Source: JAJDAH01 sp964487605
GTDB lineage: Bacteria > Myxococcota_A > Polyangia > Polyangiales > Polyangiaceae
DNA: 64,000 bases
Assembly: GCA_964487605.1 (NCBI GenBank)
Contig: CAZARU010000012.1
Location: 32,173-96,172 of the forward strand
Direction: 5' to 3'
Shown: one piece after another, positions 8,971 through 17,094 of the stretch
How positions within the stretch are numbered: position 1 is the stretch's first letter
How the letters are laid out: each line of letters starts with the position of its first letter
The notes under the pieces: generated by a model
What the model was told of the DNA's origin: nothing
Databases searched by the model: none
What the model saw: the letters and a program-made list of their open reading frames with translations, nothing else
Made by a program: the position numbers and the translations under genes

Positions 8971-9548
8971 AGCGAGTCTGCGTCTTCTGCGGATCATCCA
9001 CGGGACGTGACCCCGCCCACGCCCGCGCAGCGCGAGACTTTGGCGCACTCGTGGCGGAGCGCGGGATCGGCCTCGTGTACGGCGGGGGGCGCGTCGGGCT
9101 CATGGGGCTCGTGGCCGATGCCGCGCTGGCGCGAGGCGGCGACGTGGTCGGCGTGATTCCGCGCGCCCTCGCGAGCGCGGAGGTGGCCCACGATGGGCTC
9201 ACGGAACTCTTCGTGGTGCGCACCATGCACGAGCGCAAGGCGAAAATGGCGGAGCTGTCCGACGGCTTCGTCGCTCTCCCCGGTGGCTACGGCACGCTCG
9301 AGGAGCTCCTCGAGATCGTCACGTGGGTGCAGCTCGCCGTCGTGTCGAAGCCCGTGGGGCTGCTCGACGTCGGAGGATTCTTCCAGCCTCTCGTCGCCCA
9401 GCTCGATCGCGCGAACGCGGAGGGTTACGTGTCGGACGAGCACCGAAGAATAGCGCTCGTCGAGCGCGACGGCGCGCGACTGCTGGACGCGATGGCCGCG
9501 CACGAAGCGGCGCCCGAGGCGCTCGAGCGCTCGCTGCGCTGGACGTGA
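8967..9548 (+). CDS. LOG-family nucleoside 5'-monophosphate phosphoribohydrolase
   Basis: The 193-residue product starts VKRVCVFCGSSTG and carries the family signature PGGYGTLEE at 105-113, with YGGGRVGLMG near 32 and HERKAKM near 89. LOG/TIGR00730 proteins, once annotated as lysine decarboxylases, release the base from nucleotides; in plants and some bacteria this activates cytokinins. Length is normal for the family. The GTG start overlaps the kinase stop in a GTGA arrangement, so translation is probably coupled and the two genes share a transcript. A link between the kinase and nucleotide turnover is suggested by this coupling alone. Confidence 0.9.
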   Translation: MKRVCVFCGSSTGRDPAHARAARDFGALVAERGIGLVYGGGRVGLMGLVADAALARGGDVVGVIPRALASAEVAHDGLTELFVVRTMHERKAKMAELSDGFVALPGGYGTLEELLEIVTWVQLAVVSKPVGLLDVGGFFQPLVAQLDRANAEGYVSDEHRRIALVERDGARLLDAMAAHEAAPEALERSLRWT

Positions 9549-9560
9549 TACCTTCCGGGC

Positions 9561-10313
9561 GTGCCGGAAGAGTTCCCGACGCTGGAGGTCGTCGCGAGCC
9601 TCGGGCTGCTGCTCCTCGGAGCGCGCCTGGTGCTCCGTCTGGCGCAGCGCGCCGACGCCGGCGCCACCACGCGAGAGGTGACTGCGCTCTTGGAGCGAGA
9701 AGACGTGGACGAAGCCTTCGAACTGCTTTCTTCGAAGGAGAACGCCTACTTCCGGATCCTGCACCGCACACTGCGCGAAGCGCTGCGCCGGCGGAGCGCC
9801 CCTCTCGCCGAGCGCGTGGCAGACGCTTTCGACGCGGAGTACCGACGGCAGGCCGACCAGGTGGGTGCGCGGCGCGTGCGCGACTTCGTCGTGCTGTCGC
9901 TCCTCGGCGGCGCGACGGTGTTCGCGGGCGTGAGCGAGCGCGTCGGCAGTTCATGGTTCCTCGCGGCGTGCGTCGCGTCCGCGGTCCTCCTGGCGCTCGG
10001 CATGGGCCTGCAACGCGCCGCGCTTCGAGACGCGCGCGCCGAGCGCCGGGGAGCCCTGAGCGCCGCCATGGCACTGGGTAGGGTCGAGGCCGGCCAGGGC
10101 GGCGAACGCAGCGGAGCGTCGTGGCGCGAAGCGTGCCCCGCGTGCGGTGCGCGCGACGTCCGACCCATCGACGATCCGGCTGCGGCCGAAGTCTCTCTGG
10201 GGAGGCTCGGCGACGTCAGGGCGCTGGCGGTCTGCCGGGCCTGCGGCGTGGGCACGTTCCGGACCGACCCGGAGGCAGAAGCCAGTTCGCGCGACGCCGA
10301 CGCATCGGAGTGA
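9561..10313 (+). CDS. Membrane protein with C-terminal zinc ribbon, function unknown
   Basis: I do not recognise this 250-residue protein. It starts with GTG twelve bases after the LOG stop and has one hydrophobic segment near residues 8-25. A charged helical region follows, then two more hydrophobic segments (about 112-128 and 134-152). A C-terminal four-cysteine zinc-ribbon signature is present: C192-P-A-C195 and C225-R-A-C228. The topology resembles MotA/ExbB-like layouts in outline only, and no ExbB motif is seen. The close spacing places it in the kinase-LOG operon. Confidence 0.7.
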   Translation: MPEEFPTLEVVASLGLLLLGARLVLRLAQRADAGATTREVTALLEREDVDEAFELLSSKENAYFRILHRTLREALRRRSAPLAERVADAFDAEYRRQADQVGARRVRDFVVLSLLGGATVFAGVSERVGSSWFLAACVASAVLLALGMGLQRAALRDARAERRGALSAAMALGRVEAGQGGERSGASWREACPACGARDVRPIDDPAAAEVSLGRLGDVRALAVCRACGVGTFRTDPEAEASSRDADASE

Positions 10314-10449
10314 TCCGCGCGCACACCGCCCCCGTCCCGAATTCCATCCACCTCGGAACTCGTTCCGAGACCCGTTGTCTTTCCCGGCTCGCGCACGCCG
10401 AAGCCGGTGGCAGTCACGGGCGAACGGGAGCGTGTGCGGGGATGTGTCC

Positions 10450-12615
10450 ATGCGAACCCTCACTTCGCTCGCTGCCGTTTCTTCGATGCTCACCGCCTCG
10501 ATCCTCGCAACCTCGGCCTCCGCGGGGCCGCCCCTGCCCCTGAAGAAGGTCCGCCTGTACGAGACGGGGGTCGCGTACTTCGAGCGGGGCGGCCGGCTCG
10601 TCGCGGGCGCGAACGTCGAGCTGCCGGTCCCGGCAGGGCACCTGGACGACGCGCTCAAGACGCTGGTCGTGCTGTCGGGCGACGCCAAGACGCAGATCTC
10701 CGGCATCGATTTCGGCAGCAGCGTGAGCCGAAACATGGCGCGCGCGCTCGCCGGCCTGCCCACGAGCGAGGAGGGACCCATTCGCTACGCCGAGCTCATG
10801 AAGAGCCTCAAGGGCGCCCCGGTCGAGGTCCGCACCCGCGGCGGCGTGGAGCGCGGCCGCATCATCGACGTGCTGCCGCCGGAGGAGAGCGTCACCGAGG
10901 AGTGCGCGCCGGTGGAGGAGGCCCCCGAGAAGGCAGGCGCGGCGCCGGCGTGCGTGCTCAAGAAGCACCTCACCGTGCTCCTGCTCACCGACAGGTCGGC
11001 GATCAGGCGACTATCGGCGCCCGAGATCGTCAGCGTGCGACCCACGGACGCGGCGTACACGGGGCGCCTCGCATCGGCCCTCGACGCGCTGTCGTCGCGT
11101 GGCGCGCAGACGCAGCGCTCGCTGCGCGTGCTCGCGGCCGCGGGCAGCGCCGTGACGCTGGGGTACGTCGCCGAGGCGCCGCTCTGGCGCACGACCTACC
11201 GGCTCGTGCTCGGTGAGGCGCGCTCGAGCGCGCTGCAAGGCTGGGCGCTCGTCCACAACGACACGGACGAGGACTGGGACCGTGTGAACGTCGAGCTCGT
11301 GAACGGCCAACCCGACTCGTTTCTCTTTCCTCTCGCAGCGCCACGCTACGCGCGTCGCGAGCTCGTGACCCCCGAGAACGAGCTCTCCACCGTGCCGCAG
11401 CTCCTCGACACGACCGTCGACGGGATGTGGGCGGGCGACGTGGGAGAATCGTACGGCGCTGGTGGCCTCGGTCTGTCCGGTTCGGGCGAGGGAGGGGGCG
11501 GACGCGGCTACGGCGTGGGCCTCGGGTCCATCGGGACCGTCGGGCACGGCGCGGGCGTCGCCGGCGTCGCTCCGAGCTCGCTGCTGTCGGTCGGGAACCT
11601 CGCGAGCGTTGCCCAAGCCGAGGGCGTCGAGGCGGGCGCCTTGTTCCGCTACGTGCTGCCGCACCCAGTCGATCTGCGAGCGCGCGGATCGGCGCTGGTG
11701 CCGTTCGTGTCCGGGGCCGTCGAGGCGCGTCGCCTGGCGTTCTTCGAGCGCGCCGGCGCGGCGGCGCGCAGCGCCGTGCGCATGTCGAACGGAACGGGGC
11801 AAACCCTCCCCGAGGGGACCCTCGCCATCTTCGCCGACGGCGGGTTCGCTGGCGAGGCCGCGCTCGAGCGCCTCAAGCCGACCGAATCACAGGTCGTCCG
11901 GTTCGGATTCGACCTCGACGTGGAGCTCACCGAGTCGGGGCACAAGACGACCGACGCCTCGCAGCTCCTCACGTTCGAGCAAGGGGACCTGGTGGAGCAC
12001 TTCCTGCGCAAGCACGTCGTCACCCTCGACGTCGAGAACCGCAGCGGCGCAGCGCGCACCGCCTACCTGGCCCTCGATTTCGTCGAGAACGCGCGGGTCG
12101 AGGGCGCCGACGAACTCGACTACGACGTCCACACCGACAAGCCGGCCGCGCTCTTCGAGGTGGCGCCCCGCGAGAAGGTCGTGCGCACGCTGAAGGTGGA
12201 GGAAGGCCTGAGCCGCCGGACGCCGCTCGGCACCCTCGGCTCGCGCGGGCTCGAGCGCATGGCAGAGTCCACCGAGCTGACCCAGGAGCAGCGGGAAGTG
12301 GTGATGCGCAGCGCCCAGCGCATGAAGGAGGCCGAGCTGCGGCGCGGAGCCAAGACGCGCCGTGAGGCCGACCTCGCCCGCGCCGAGGCGGAGGTCGAGC
12401 GCCTCCGCGCGCACGTCGAGGCCCTCGGTCCCAATCGGGCCCAGGGGGGCGAGAAGCTGGTCGATCGCTTGCTCGCCGCCGAGGACCGCGCGACCTCCAT
12501 CCGCAACCGCCTCGACGTGCTCGAGCGCGAGGCCGAGGAGAAGGTCGCCCTGGCGCGCGCAAACCTGAGGCGGCTCGGGACGCTGGCGCGCAAGCGGGGG
12601 GCGGCTCGGAAGTGA
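10450..12615 (+). CDS. Exported DUF4139-type protein with Gly-rich insertion
   Basis: The 721-residue product begins with a signal peptide (MRTLTSLAAVSS...SASAG). KVRLYETGVAYFERGG and ALKTLVVLSGD follow, a pattern typical of DUF4139/mucoidy-inhibitor-like proteins. The middle contains the expected beta-sandwich region (PLWRTTYRLVLGE, WALVHNDTDEDWDRVNVELVNG). The C-terminus is a long charged coiled coil (about 600-715). Between residues 335 and 378 lies an unusual Gly-rich block (YGAGGLGLSGSGEGGGGRG and following) that splits the DUF4139 part. I have seen similar blocks in other myxobacterial envelope proteins, but give it no function. The ATG at 10450 gives the clean signal peptide; the frame is open upstream to 10147 inside the previous gene. 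Confidence 0.8.
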   Translation: MRTLTSLAAVSSMLTASILATSASAGPPLPLKKVRLYETGVAYFERGGRLVAGANVELPVPAGHLDDALKTLVVLSGDAKTQISGIDFGSSVSRNMARALAGLPTSEEGPIRYAELMKSLKGAPVEVRTRGGVERGRIIDVLPPEESVTEECAPVEEAPEKAGAAPACVLKKHLTVLLLTDRSAIRRLSAPEIVSVRPTDAAYTGRLASALDALSSRGAQTQRSLRVLAAAGSAVTLGYVAEAPLWRTTYRLVLGEARSSALQGWALVHNDTDEDWDRVNVELVNGQPDSFLFPLAAPRYARRELVTPENELSTVPQLLDTTVDGMWAGDVGESYGAGGLGLSGSGEGGGGRGYGVGLGSIGTVGHGAGVAGVAPSSLLSVGNLASVAQAEGVEAGALFRYVLPHPVDLRARGSALVPFVSGAVEARRLAFFERAGAAARSAVRMSNGTGQTLPEGTLAIFADGGFAGEAALERLKPTESQVVRFGFDLDVELTESGHKTTDASQLLTFEQGDLVEHFLRKHVVTLDVENRSGAARTAYLALDFVENARVEGADELDYDVHTDKPAALFEVAPREKVVRTLKVEEGLSRRTPLGTLGSRGLERMAESTELTQEQREVVMRSAQRMKEAELRRGAKTRREADLARAEAEVERLRAHVEALGPNRAQGGEKLVDRLLAAEDRATSIRNRLDVLEREAEEKVALARANLRRLGTLARKRGAARK

Positions 12616-12636
12616 CGGGACGGCACGGGCTCCGCG

Positions 12637-13368
12637 TCACTCGAAGCTTCCAGCGCCGTCGGCGCGACCGGCGCGACGGCCGCCCCGGCGCTCGCCCCAG
12701 AAGCCCGGCACGTCCCCGTCGCGCTTCATCGCCTCGAACTTCTCGACCTGGCCGGCGTCGAGCACCGCGGCGAGCTTGGCTTCGGTCTTCTCGCGCGCTT
12801 CGCGCATTCGCTCGCGCCGCGCTTCACGCGACGGCTCTTCGCCGTCGTCCCCGGTGCGCGCTCTCACCAGGGCCTCGAAGTGCTGACCGAGGATCTCCGC
12901 GACCTTCCCCTTCTGCACGGCGGTGAGCCCCAGGGCCGTCTCGACGTCGTTCGTCCACTCCGCGGCTCGCTCCGTGCCGCGCAGGACGAACTGCCGGCGT
13001 CGTTCCTCGCGGCGCTCCGCGTTCACCTGGTCGAGGATGTCGCGAACCGCCACGTCGAACACGGGGTCGTCGACGACCGCGCCTCCGCGAGAATCGACCG
13101 GAGCACCGGCGTCCGGGGCCGGACGAAGCCGCTCTGCCAGCGCCAGCACGCGCTCGCGCTGAGAAGCGCCGGCCTGCGCCTCCAGGCGCGCGACACGCCT
13201 GGCCAGGTCCTCGCGCGGGTCACCATCGGGGCTCGCCACCATCCCGCCGGCCGACGCCGTCGGCTTCGCCCCGGGAGCAGGGCGGTGCGCCCAGTGCACC
13301 ACGAGACCCCCCGCTGCCCCGCCGAGCAGCGCGGAGAGTAGCGTCGCCATGGCGACTGATCGCTCCAT
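12637..13368 (-). CDS. Membrane-anchored Spy/CpxP-like helical protein
   Basis: The 243-residue product has one N-terminal hydrophobic helix (about residues 6-25), a Pro/Ala linker and a charged helical C-terminal half. It contains LGLTAVQKGKVAEILGQHF and a later AVLDAGQVEKFEAMK. The pairing of a short L-T-x-x-Q helix with a second L-x-x-x-Q/E helix is typical of LTXXQ (Spy/CpxP, periplasmic metal-sensor-like) proteins. A periplasmic chaperone or stress-sensing role is inferred. ATG 13350 is an alternative start. It is convergent with the DUF4139 gene, leaving 21 bases between the stops. Confidence 0.55.
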   Translation of the reverse strand: MERSVAMATLLSALLGGAAGGLVVHWAHRPAPGAKPTASAGGMVASPDGDPREDLARRVARLEAQAGASQRERVLALAERLRPAPDAGAPVDSRGGAVVDDPVFDVAVRDILDQVNAERREERRRQFVLRGTERAAEWTNDVETALGLTAVQKGKVAEILGQHFEALVRARTGDDGEEPSREARRERMREAREKTEAKLAAVLDAGQVEKFEAMKRDGDVPGFWGERRGGRRAGRADGAGSFE

Positions 13369-13494
13369 GCGCGCAGCATGCCTCCGGGCGGTCCCGCGTG
13401 AAAATGGCGACGTGTCGGTCGGGCACGCGGGGGCGCGGGACGATGGAAGGCCTTCGTCGGGTCGGCTGCAGCCCGCGAACCGAAGAAATTCGCC

Positions 13495-13517
13495 ACCTAC
13501 GTGGCCGACCTACGTGG
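13495..13517 (+). promoter_or_regulatory. Direct repeat, possible operator upstream of SnoaL-like gene
   Basis: The 10-base word acctacgtgg occurs at 13495-13504 and again at 13508-13517. The first copy lies inside a near-palindrome (ccacctacgtgg). The pair is about 80 bases before the SnoaL-like ATG in an otherwise featureless 227-base intergenic region between divergent genes. Spacing of 13 bases start to start is a little over one helical turn. A regulator binding site is a reasonable guess but is not proven. Confidence 0.3.
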
Positions 13518-13595
13518 TCCCACCGATGTGCACGCCGGGTCGGAGTCGTAGGCGGGTTCCCGGGTCGATCAACCAGCGACCAGGAAGGAACCCCG

Positions 13596-14024
13596 ATGAC
13601 CACGAACGACAACGCCGCCCTCGCCAGCCGCCTCTATGGGCTCTTCAACGAGGGTCGCCTCGACGCCGCAGCCGATCTCGCCCACCCGGACGTCACCGTG
13701 GATGTCGTCGCGTTCGGCGCCGAGCTCAGCGGACGATCGGGGTTTCTCGACTTCATGGCGGGCTTCAAGACCGCCTTCCCCGATCTGAAGATCACGGTGG
13801 TGAACCAGGTGACGACCGCAGATCGGGTCGTCTCGGAGTGCTCCTGGACCGGGACCCACGAAGGGCCACTGCGGACCCCAGCGGGCGAGATCCCGCCGAC
13901 CGGCAAGAAGGTGACCGGGGCACGCTTCTGTGAGGTCTGGACGATCAGCGCGGGACGCATCACGCGGCTGGTCAACTATCAGGACGTGACCACTTGGCTT
14001 CGTCAGCTCGGCCTGGCGTCCTGA
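13596..14024 (+). CDS. SnoaL-like ester cyclase / nuclear-transport-factor-2 fold protein
   Basis: This 142-residue protein has the NTF2-like SnoaL pattern: an N-terminal helix (ALASRLYGLFNEGRLD), HPDVTVDV, then GTHEGPL, PPTGKKVT and a final RITRLVNYQD...LRQLG. The family includes polyketide cyclases and many small enzymes of unknown substrate. A strong ribosome binding site (aggaagga at 13582-13589) fixes ATG 13596 although the frame is open from 13398. Its stop lies 3 bases from the stop of the convergent AAA/LuxR regulator. A truncated relative of this gene is present at 58632-58802. Confidence 0.82.
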   Translation: MTTNDNAALASRLYGLFNEGRLDAAADLAHPDVTVDVVAFGAELSGRSGFLDFMAGFKTAFPDLKITVVNQVTTADRVVSECSWTGTHEGPLRTPAGEIPPTGKKVTGARFCEVWTISAGRITRLVNYQDVTTWLRQLGLAS

Positions 14025-14027
14025 GAC

Positions 14028-16898
14028 TCAGCGGGTGACGTCGCGGCGTTCGGCGGCCCAGAGCGCCACCTGCACGCGCGTCCCCAGCGACAGCTTCCCG
14101 AGGACGTTCTCCACGTGCTTCTCCACGGTCCGCTCGCTGATCCGCAACCGGTCGGCGATGGACCGGTTGGAGAGACCGTCGGCGAGGAGCGCGACCACTT
14201 GACGCTCGCGGGGCGTCAACGCCTCGGCGGCCGGCAGCTCCCGCACGGCGGGGATCCTGCTCGTAGCCGCGGCGACGAAGGCGGCTGCGTTCGGCAGACC
14301 CTGGGACAGATCCAGGATGCAGCGCCGCGCGTTCTCGTACGCGCCGACCGCCGCGTGCGGGAGCGCCTGGAGCTGCGCCAGGATCCCCTCTCGAATCGCG
14401 AGGCGCCAGACCATGGGCCGTTGCTCCTGCTCCACCGCGGCGCGCGCGCCCTCGCGCGCGACGAGCACCGCTTCGTCCCACCGTTCGAGCTGCGTCAGCG
14501 CGGTGGCTTTCAGTAGGCACAGCACCGGGATCGGCCGCACCGCGCGAGCCGCTGCGACGAGCCGCTCCACAGTGACCAGAGCGCGCGCTTCGCGCCGTGT
14601 CGCGAGATCGACCTCTGCCCGCGCGCACGCGAGGAGCCGGTGCGGCATCGAGTTCGGCCCGTCGACTTCGCCTGCAAGCAACGCTTCGGCTCGATCGACG
14701 TCCCCGGCGACCATGCTCGCGCGAGCGAGAAAGCTCGTGGTCGTGGCCACGACCGTGGGTGACCCCATCTTCCGCGCGAGGTCCAGCGCTTCGGCCAGGT
14801 GCCGAACGGCCTCGTCCGCCCTCAGCAGGTCGAACTCCAGCGCCCCGAAGAGCAGGCGCGCCGTGGCCTCGTACCGGAGCTGACGATCCTCGATCGCCAT
14901 GCGGAGCCCCCTTTCGGCGCACCCGAACGCTCGCGCGTACTCGCCGCGCGCGCCCAGCGCGAGACCGAACCACAGGAGCGCCCGGATCTCCCCCGACCGC
15001 CACGCGATGCTCCTCGAGTACCTTACGGCATGTTCCGCATCGGCCACGACGGAAGCTGAGGATGCCTCCGGTGGCCAGGCGGATGGCAAATGGAAGTAGT
15101 CGGTACCGCGAGTTGCATGGCCGGCCATGGCGCTGGCGCGCCCGAGAGGTACTTCGAGCTCGTCGAACAATCGGTGGGCGCGCTCGTAGCTCCGCGACGA
15201 CCGCTCGAGGTCGCCTCGGACGTAGTGCGTCCACCCCAGGTGATCGAGCGTCTCCGCGGTGCCGTGACGGTCGTTCTGGCGCTCGAACATCGCCAGCGCC
15301 TCTTCCTGGTGAACTCTCGCCTGCTCCACGTCTCCGGTCATCATCAGCCAGAACCCCAGCCAGCTCAGTGATTCCGCGACGCGGGTGGGCGGGCCAATCC
15401 TCCTCGCGAGGTCCAGCGCCTCTCGGAAGAGGGTACCGGCGCGGACGAAATCGCGCTCGCGCGACAAGACGCCGAGATCCACCAGGCTGCGCCAGATCCC
15501 CGGAGCGTCGTCTGACCGGCGCGCGAGCGAAAGCGCCTGCTCGTGATCCCTCCGCGCCGCGGTGAACTCACCCGTCCAGTCGAACGCCTGCGCCCGCTCG
15601 CGGTGAAGCTGCGCATCCGGCGGGACGCCGCTGGCGGCGAGGGCGTCGATGGCCCTGGTGTAGTGCTCGATGGCGGCGCGCGGCGCATGCGTCGCCTGCC
15701 GGGCCGCGATCCGCGCCCAGTGCGCCGCTTTCGCCCACGACCGCGCCTCGCCGTGGTGATGGGAGAGGTCCGCCGCGGAAGGTTCTTGCTCCGACTCGAG
15801 CTGTTCGGCGAGGCGTGCGTGGAGGTCCGTCCGCTCCCGTGCGAGCAGCCCGGACAAAACGACCTCCCTCGTCAACGCGTGCCGAAACGCGAACGACTCC
15901 GCCGACTCCTCGACGACCAGGTGCGCCGCCACGAGCGCCTTGATGGCATCGAGCAGCTCCCGTTCGTCGCAGCCGACGATGGCGCGCAGGCGATCTCCGT
16001 CGAATCGCCGCCCGGCAATGGCAGCTAGGTCGAGAATCCGTTTCGCGCGTGGCTCGAGAGCGGCGATGCGCCGCTCGACCGCGATTCGAAGACTGCGTGG
16101 AATGGTCAGCTTGCCGATTTCCTCGCTCGATCCAGTCCCTCCGGCCAGGGCGCCGGTGTCCACGCGGAGCAGCTCTTCGACGAAGAGCGGGTTGCCGTCG
16201 GTCAAGCGAAAGAGTCGGTCCACGAGGCTCGACGACGGCGTCTCGCCCTGAATCGCGGTGATCATCGCCTCCACGCCGTCTACCGGCAGGCGTTCGAGCT
16301 GCAGTTCGGTGACGGCACGCGTCCGCTCCAGCCCGGAGAGCAGCTCCCCGAGGCCCGCGTGCTGCTCCTCGGGTCGCCAGGTCAAGGCCAGCAACATCGG
16401 GCGAGCCGCATGGCGGAAGAGGTAGCTGATCCACTCCAGCGTCACGTCGTCGGACCAGTGAAGGTCGTCGAACGCGACGACCAGCGCCGGCGAGCCGCCA
16501 GCCGGTCCCGCCCTGCCGGCGACGAGCCGCTCGAACGCCTCACCGAGGCGCTCGAAGAGCTGTCGCTTCAGGACCTCGAGCGCGTCGCGGCTGGACGCCG
16601 GAGCGCCGTGCGGCAGCGGGCCCGGAAGCGTCAGGGGACTCAACAGATCCCGAACGGGCGCCAGCGGGATGGCCGTGTCCTCTCGATGACACCGGCCGGC
16701 ACACCACGCCAGACCGCGTGCGCTCGCCATCTGCTCGAGCTCGGCCAGCAGTCGCGACTTGCCGATCCCAGCCTCGCCCGAGATCTCCACGATGGACGAG
16801 CTCCCCTTCGCGAGTGCGTCGAGCCTCGCGGCGAGAAGCGCTCGGTCGGCGTCGCGGCCGATGAGCATCGGACAGATCGTCAGCGAGAGTGCCGGCAT
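14028..16898 (-). CDS. Large ATP-dependent LuxR-family (LAL/MalT-like) transcription regulator
   Basis: The 956-residue product has an N-terminal NTPase module with Walker A GEAGIGKSRL at 41-50 and a Walker B-like LVVAFDDLHWSDD. A long helical TPR-like region covers about 370-880. The C-terminal LuxR helix-turn-helix (about 892-956) includes LTPRERQVVALLADGLSNRS and SERTVEKHVENV. LAL regulators bind a small ligand in the TPR region and activate transcription in an ATP-dependent way. It may control the neighbouring SnoaL-like gene, which is convergent, or the divergent upstream region; the target is not visible. ATG 16868 is an alternative start ten codons in. Confidence 0.9.
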   Translation of the reverse strand: MPALSLTICPMLIGRDADRALLAARLDALAKGSSSIVEISGEAGIGKSRLLAELEQMASARGLAWCAGRCHREDTAIPLAPVRDLLSPLTLPGPLPHGAPASSRDALEVLKRQLFERLGEAFERLVAGRAGPAGGSPALVVAFDDLHWSDDVTLEWISYLFRHAARPMLLALTWRPEEQHAGLGELLSGLERTRAVTELQLERLPVDGVEAMITAIQGETPSSSLVDRLFRLTDGNPLFVEELLRVDTGALAGGTGSSEEIGKLTIPRSLRIAVERRIAALEPRAKRILDLAAIAGRRFDGDRLRAIVGCDERELLDAIKALVAAHLVVEESAESFAFRHALTREVVLSGLLARERTDLHARLAEQLESEQEPSAADLSHHHGEARSWAKAAHWARIAARQATHAPRAAIEHYTRAIDALAASGVPPDAQLHRERAQAFDWTGEFTAARRDHEQALSLARRSDDAPGIWRSLVDLGVLSRERDFVRAGTLFREALDLARRIGPPTRVAESLSWLGFWLMMTGDVEQARVHQEEALAMFERQNDRHGTAETLDHLGWTHYVRGDLERSSRSYERAHRLFDELEVPLGRASAMAGHATRGTDYFHLPSAWPPEASSASVVADAEHAVRYSRSIAWRSGEIRALLWFGLALGARGEYARAFGCAERGLRMAIEDRQLRYEATARLLFGALEFDLLRADEAVRHLAEALDLARKMGSPTVVATTTSFLARASMVAGDVDRAEALLAGEVDGPNSMPHRLLACARAEVDLATRREARALVTVERLVAAARAVRPIPVLCLLKATALTQLERWDEAVLVAREGARAAVEQEQRPMVWRLAIREGILAQLQALPHAAVGAYENARRCILDLSQGLPNAAAFVAAATSRIPAVRELPAAEALTPRERQVVALLADGLSNRSIADRLRISERTVEKHVENVLGKLSLGTRVQVALWAAERRDVTR

Positions 16899-17094
16899 GG
16901 AGGCGCCGATCCGAATGACCGCTTCAGCGGAGGACCAGGCGACGATAGCTCACGGCCGCTGCCAGAGGCAGTCGGGGACCGTGGTTCGCGCCGCTCGGGC
17001 CGGCCCACGGACACGGGGCCGCTGCGACGCCTGGGGAGGCTCCTTCCGCACCGTCGATCTTCGCCGCAATCCGCCTGGCGCGAGCTCCCATCGC

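Noticed and set aside
5328..9548. A 1406-codon plus-strand open frame
   Set aside because: It runs antisense to the propeller lipoprotein and out of frame with the kinase; only its last part (from 8967) is the real LOG gene. The rest is Arg/Ala-rich and GC-driven.
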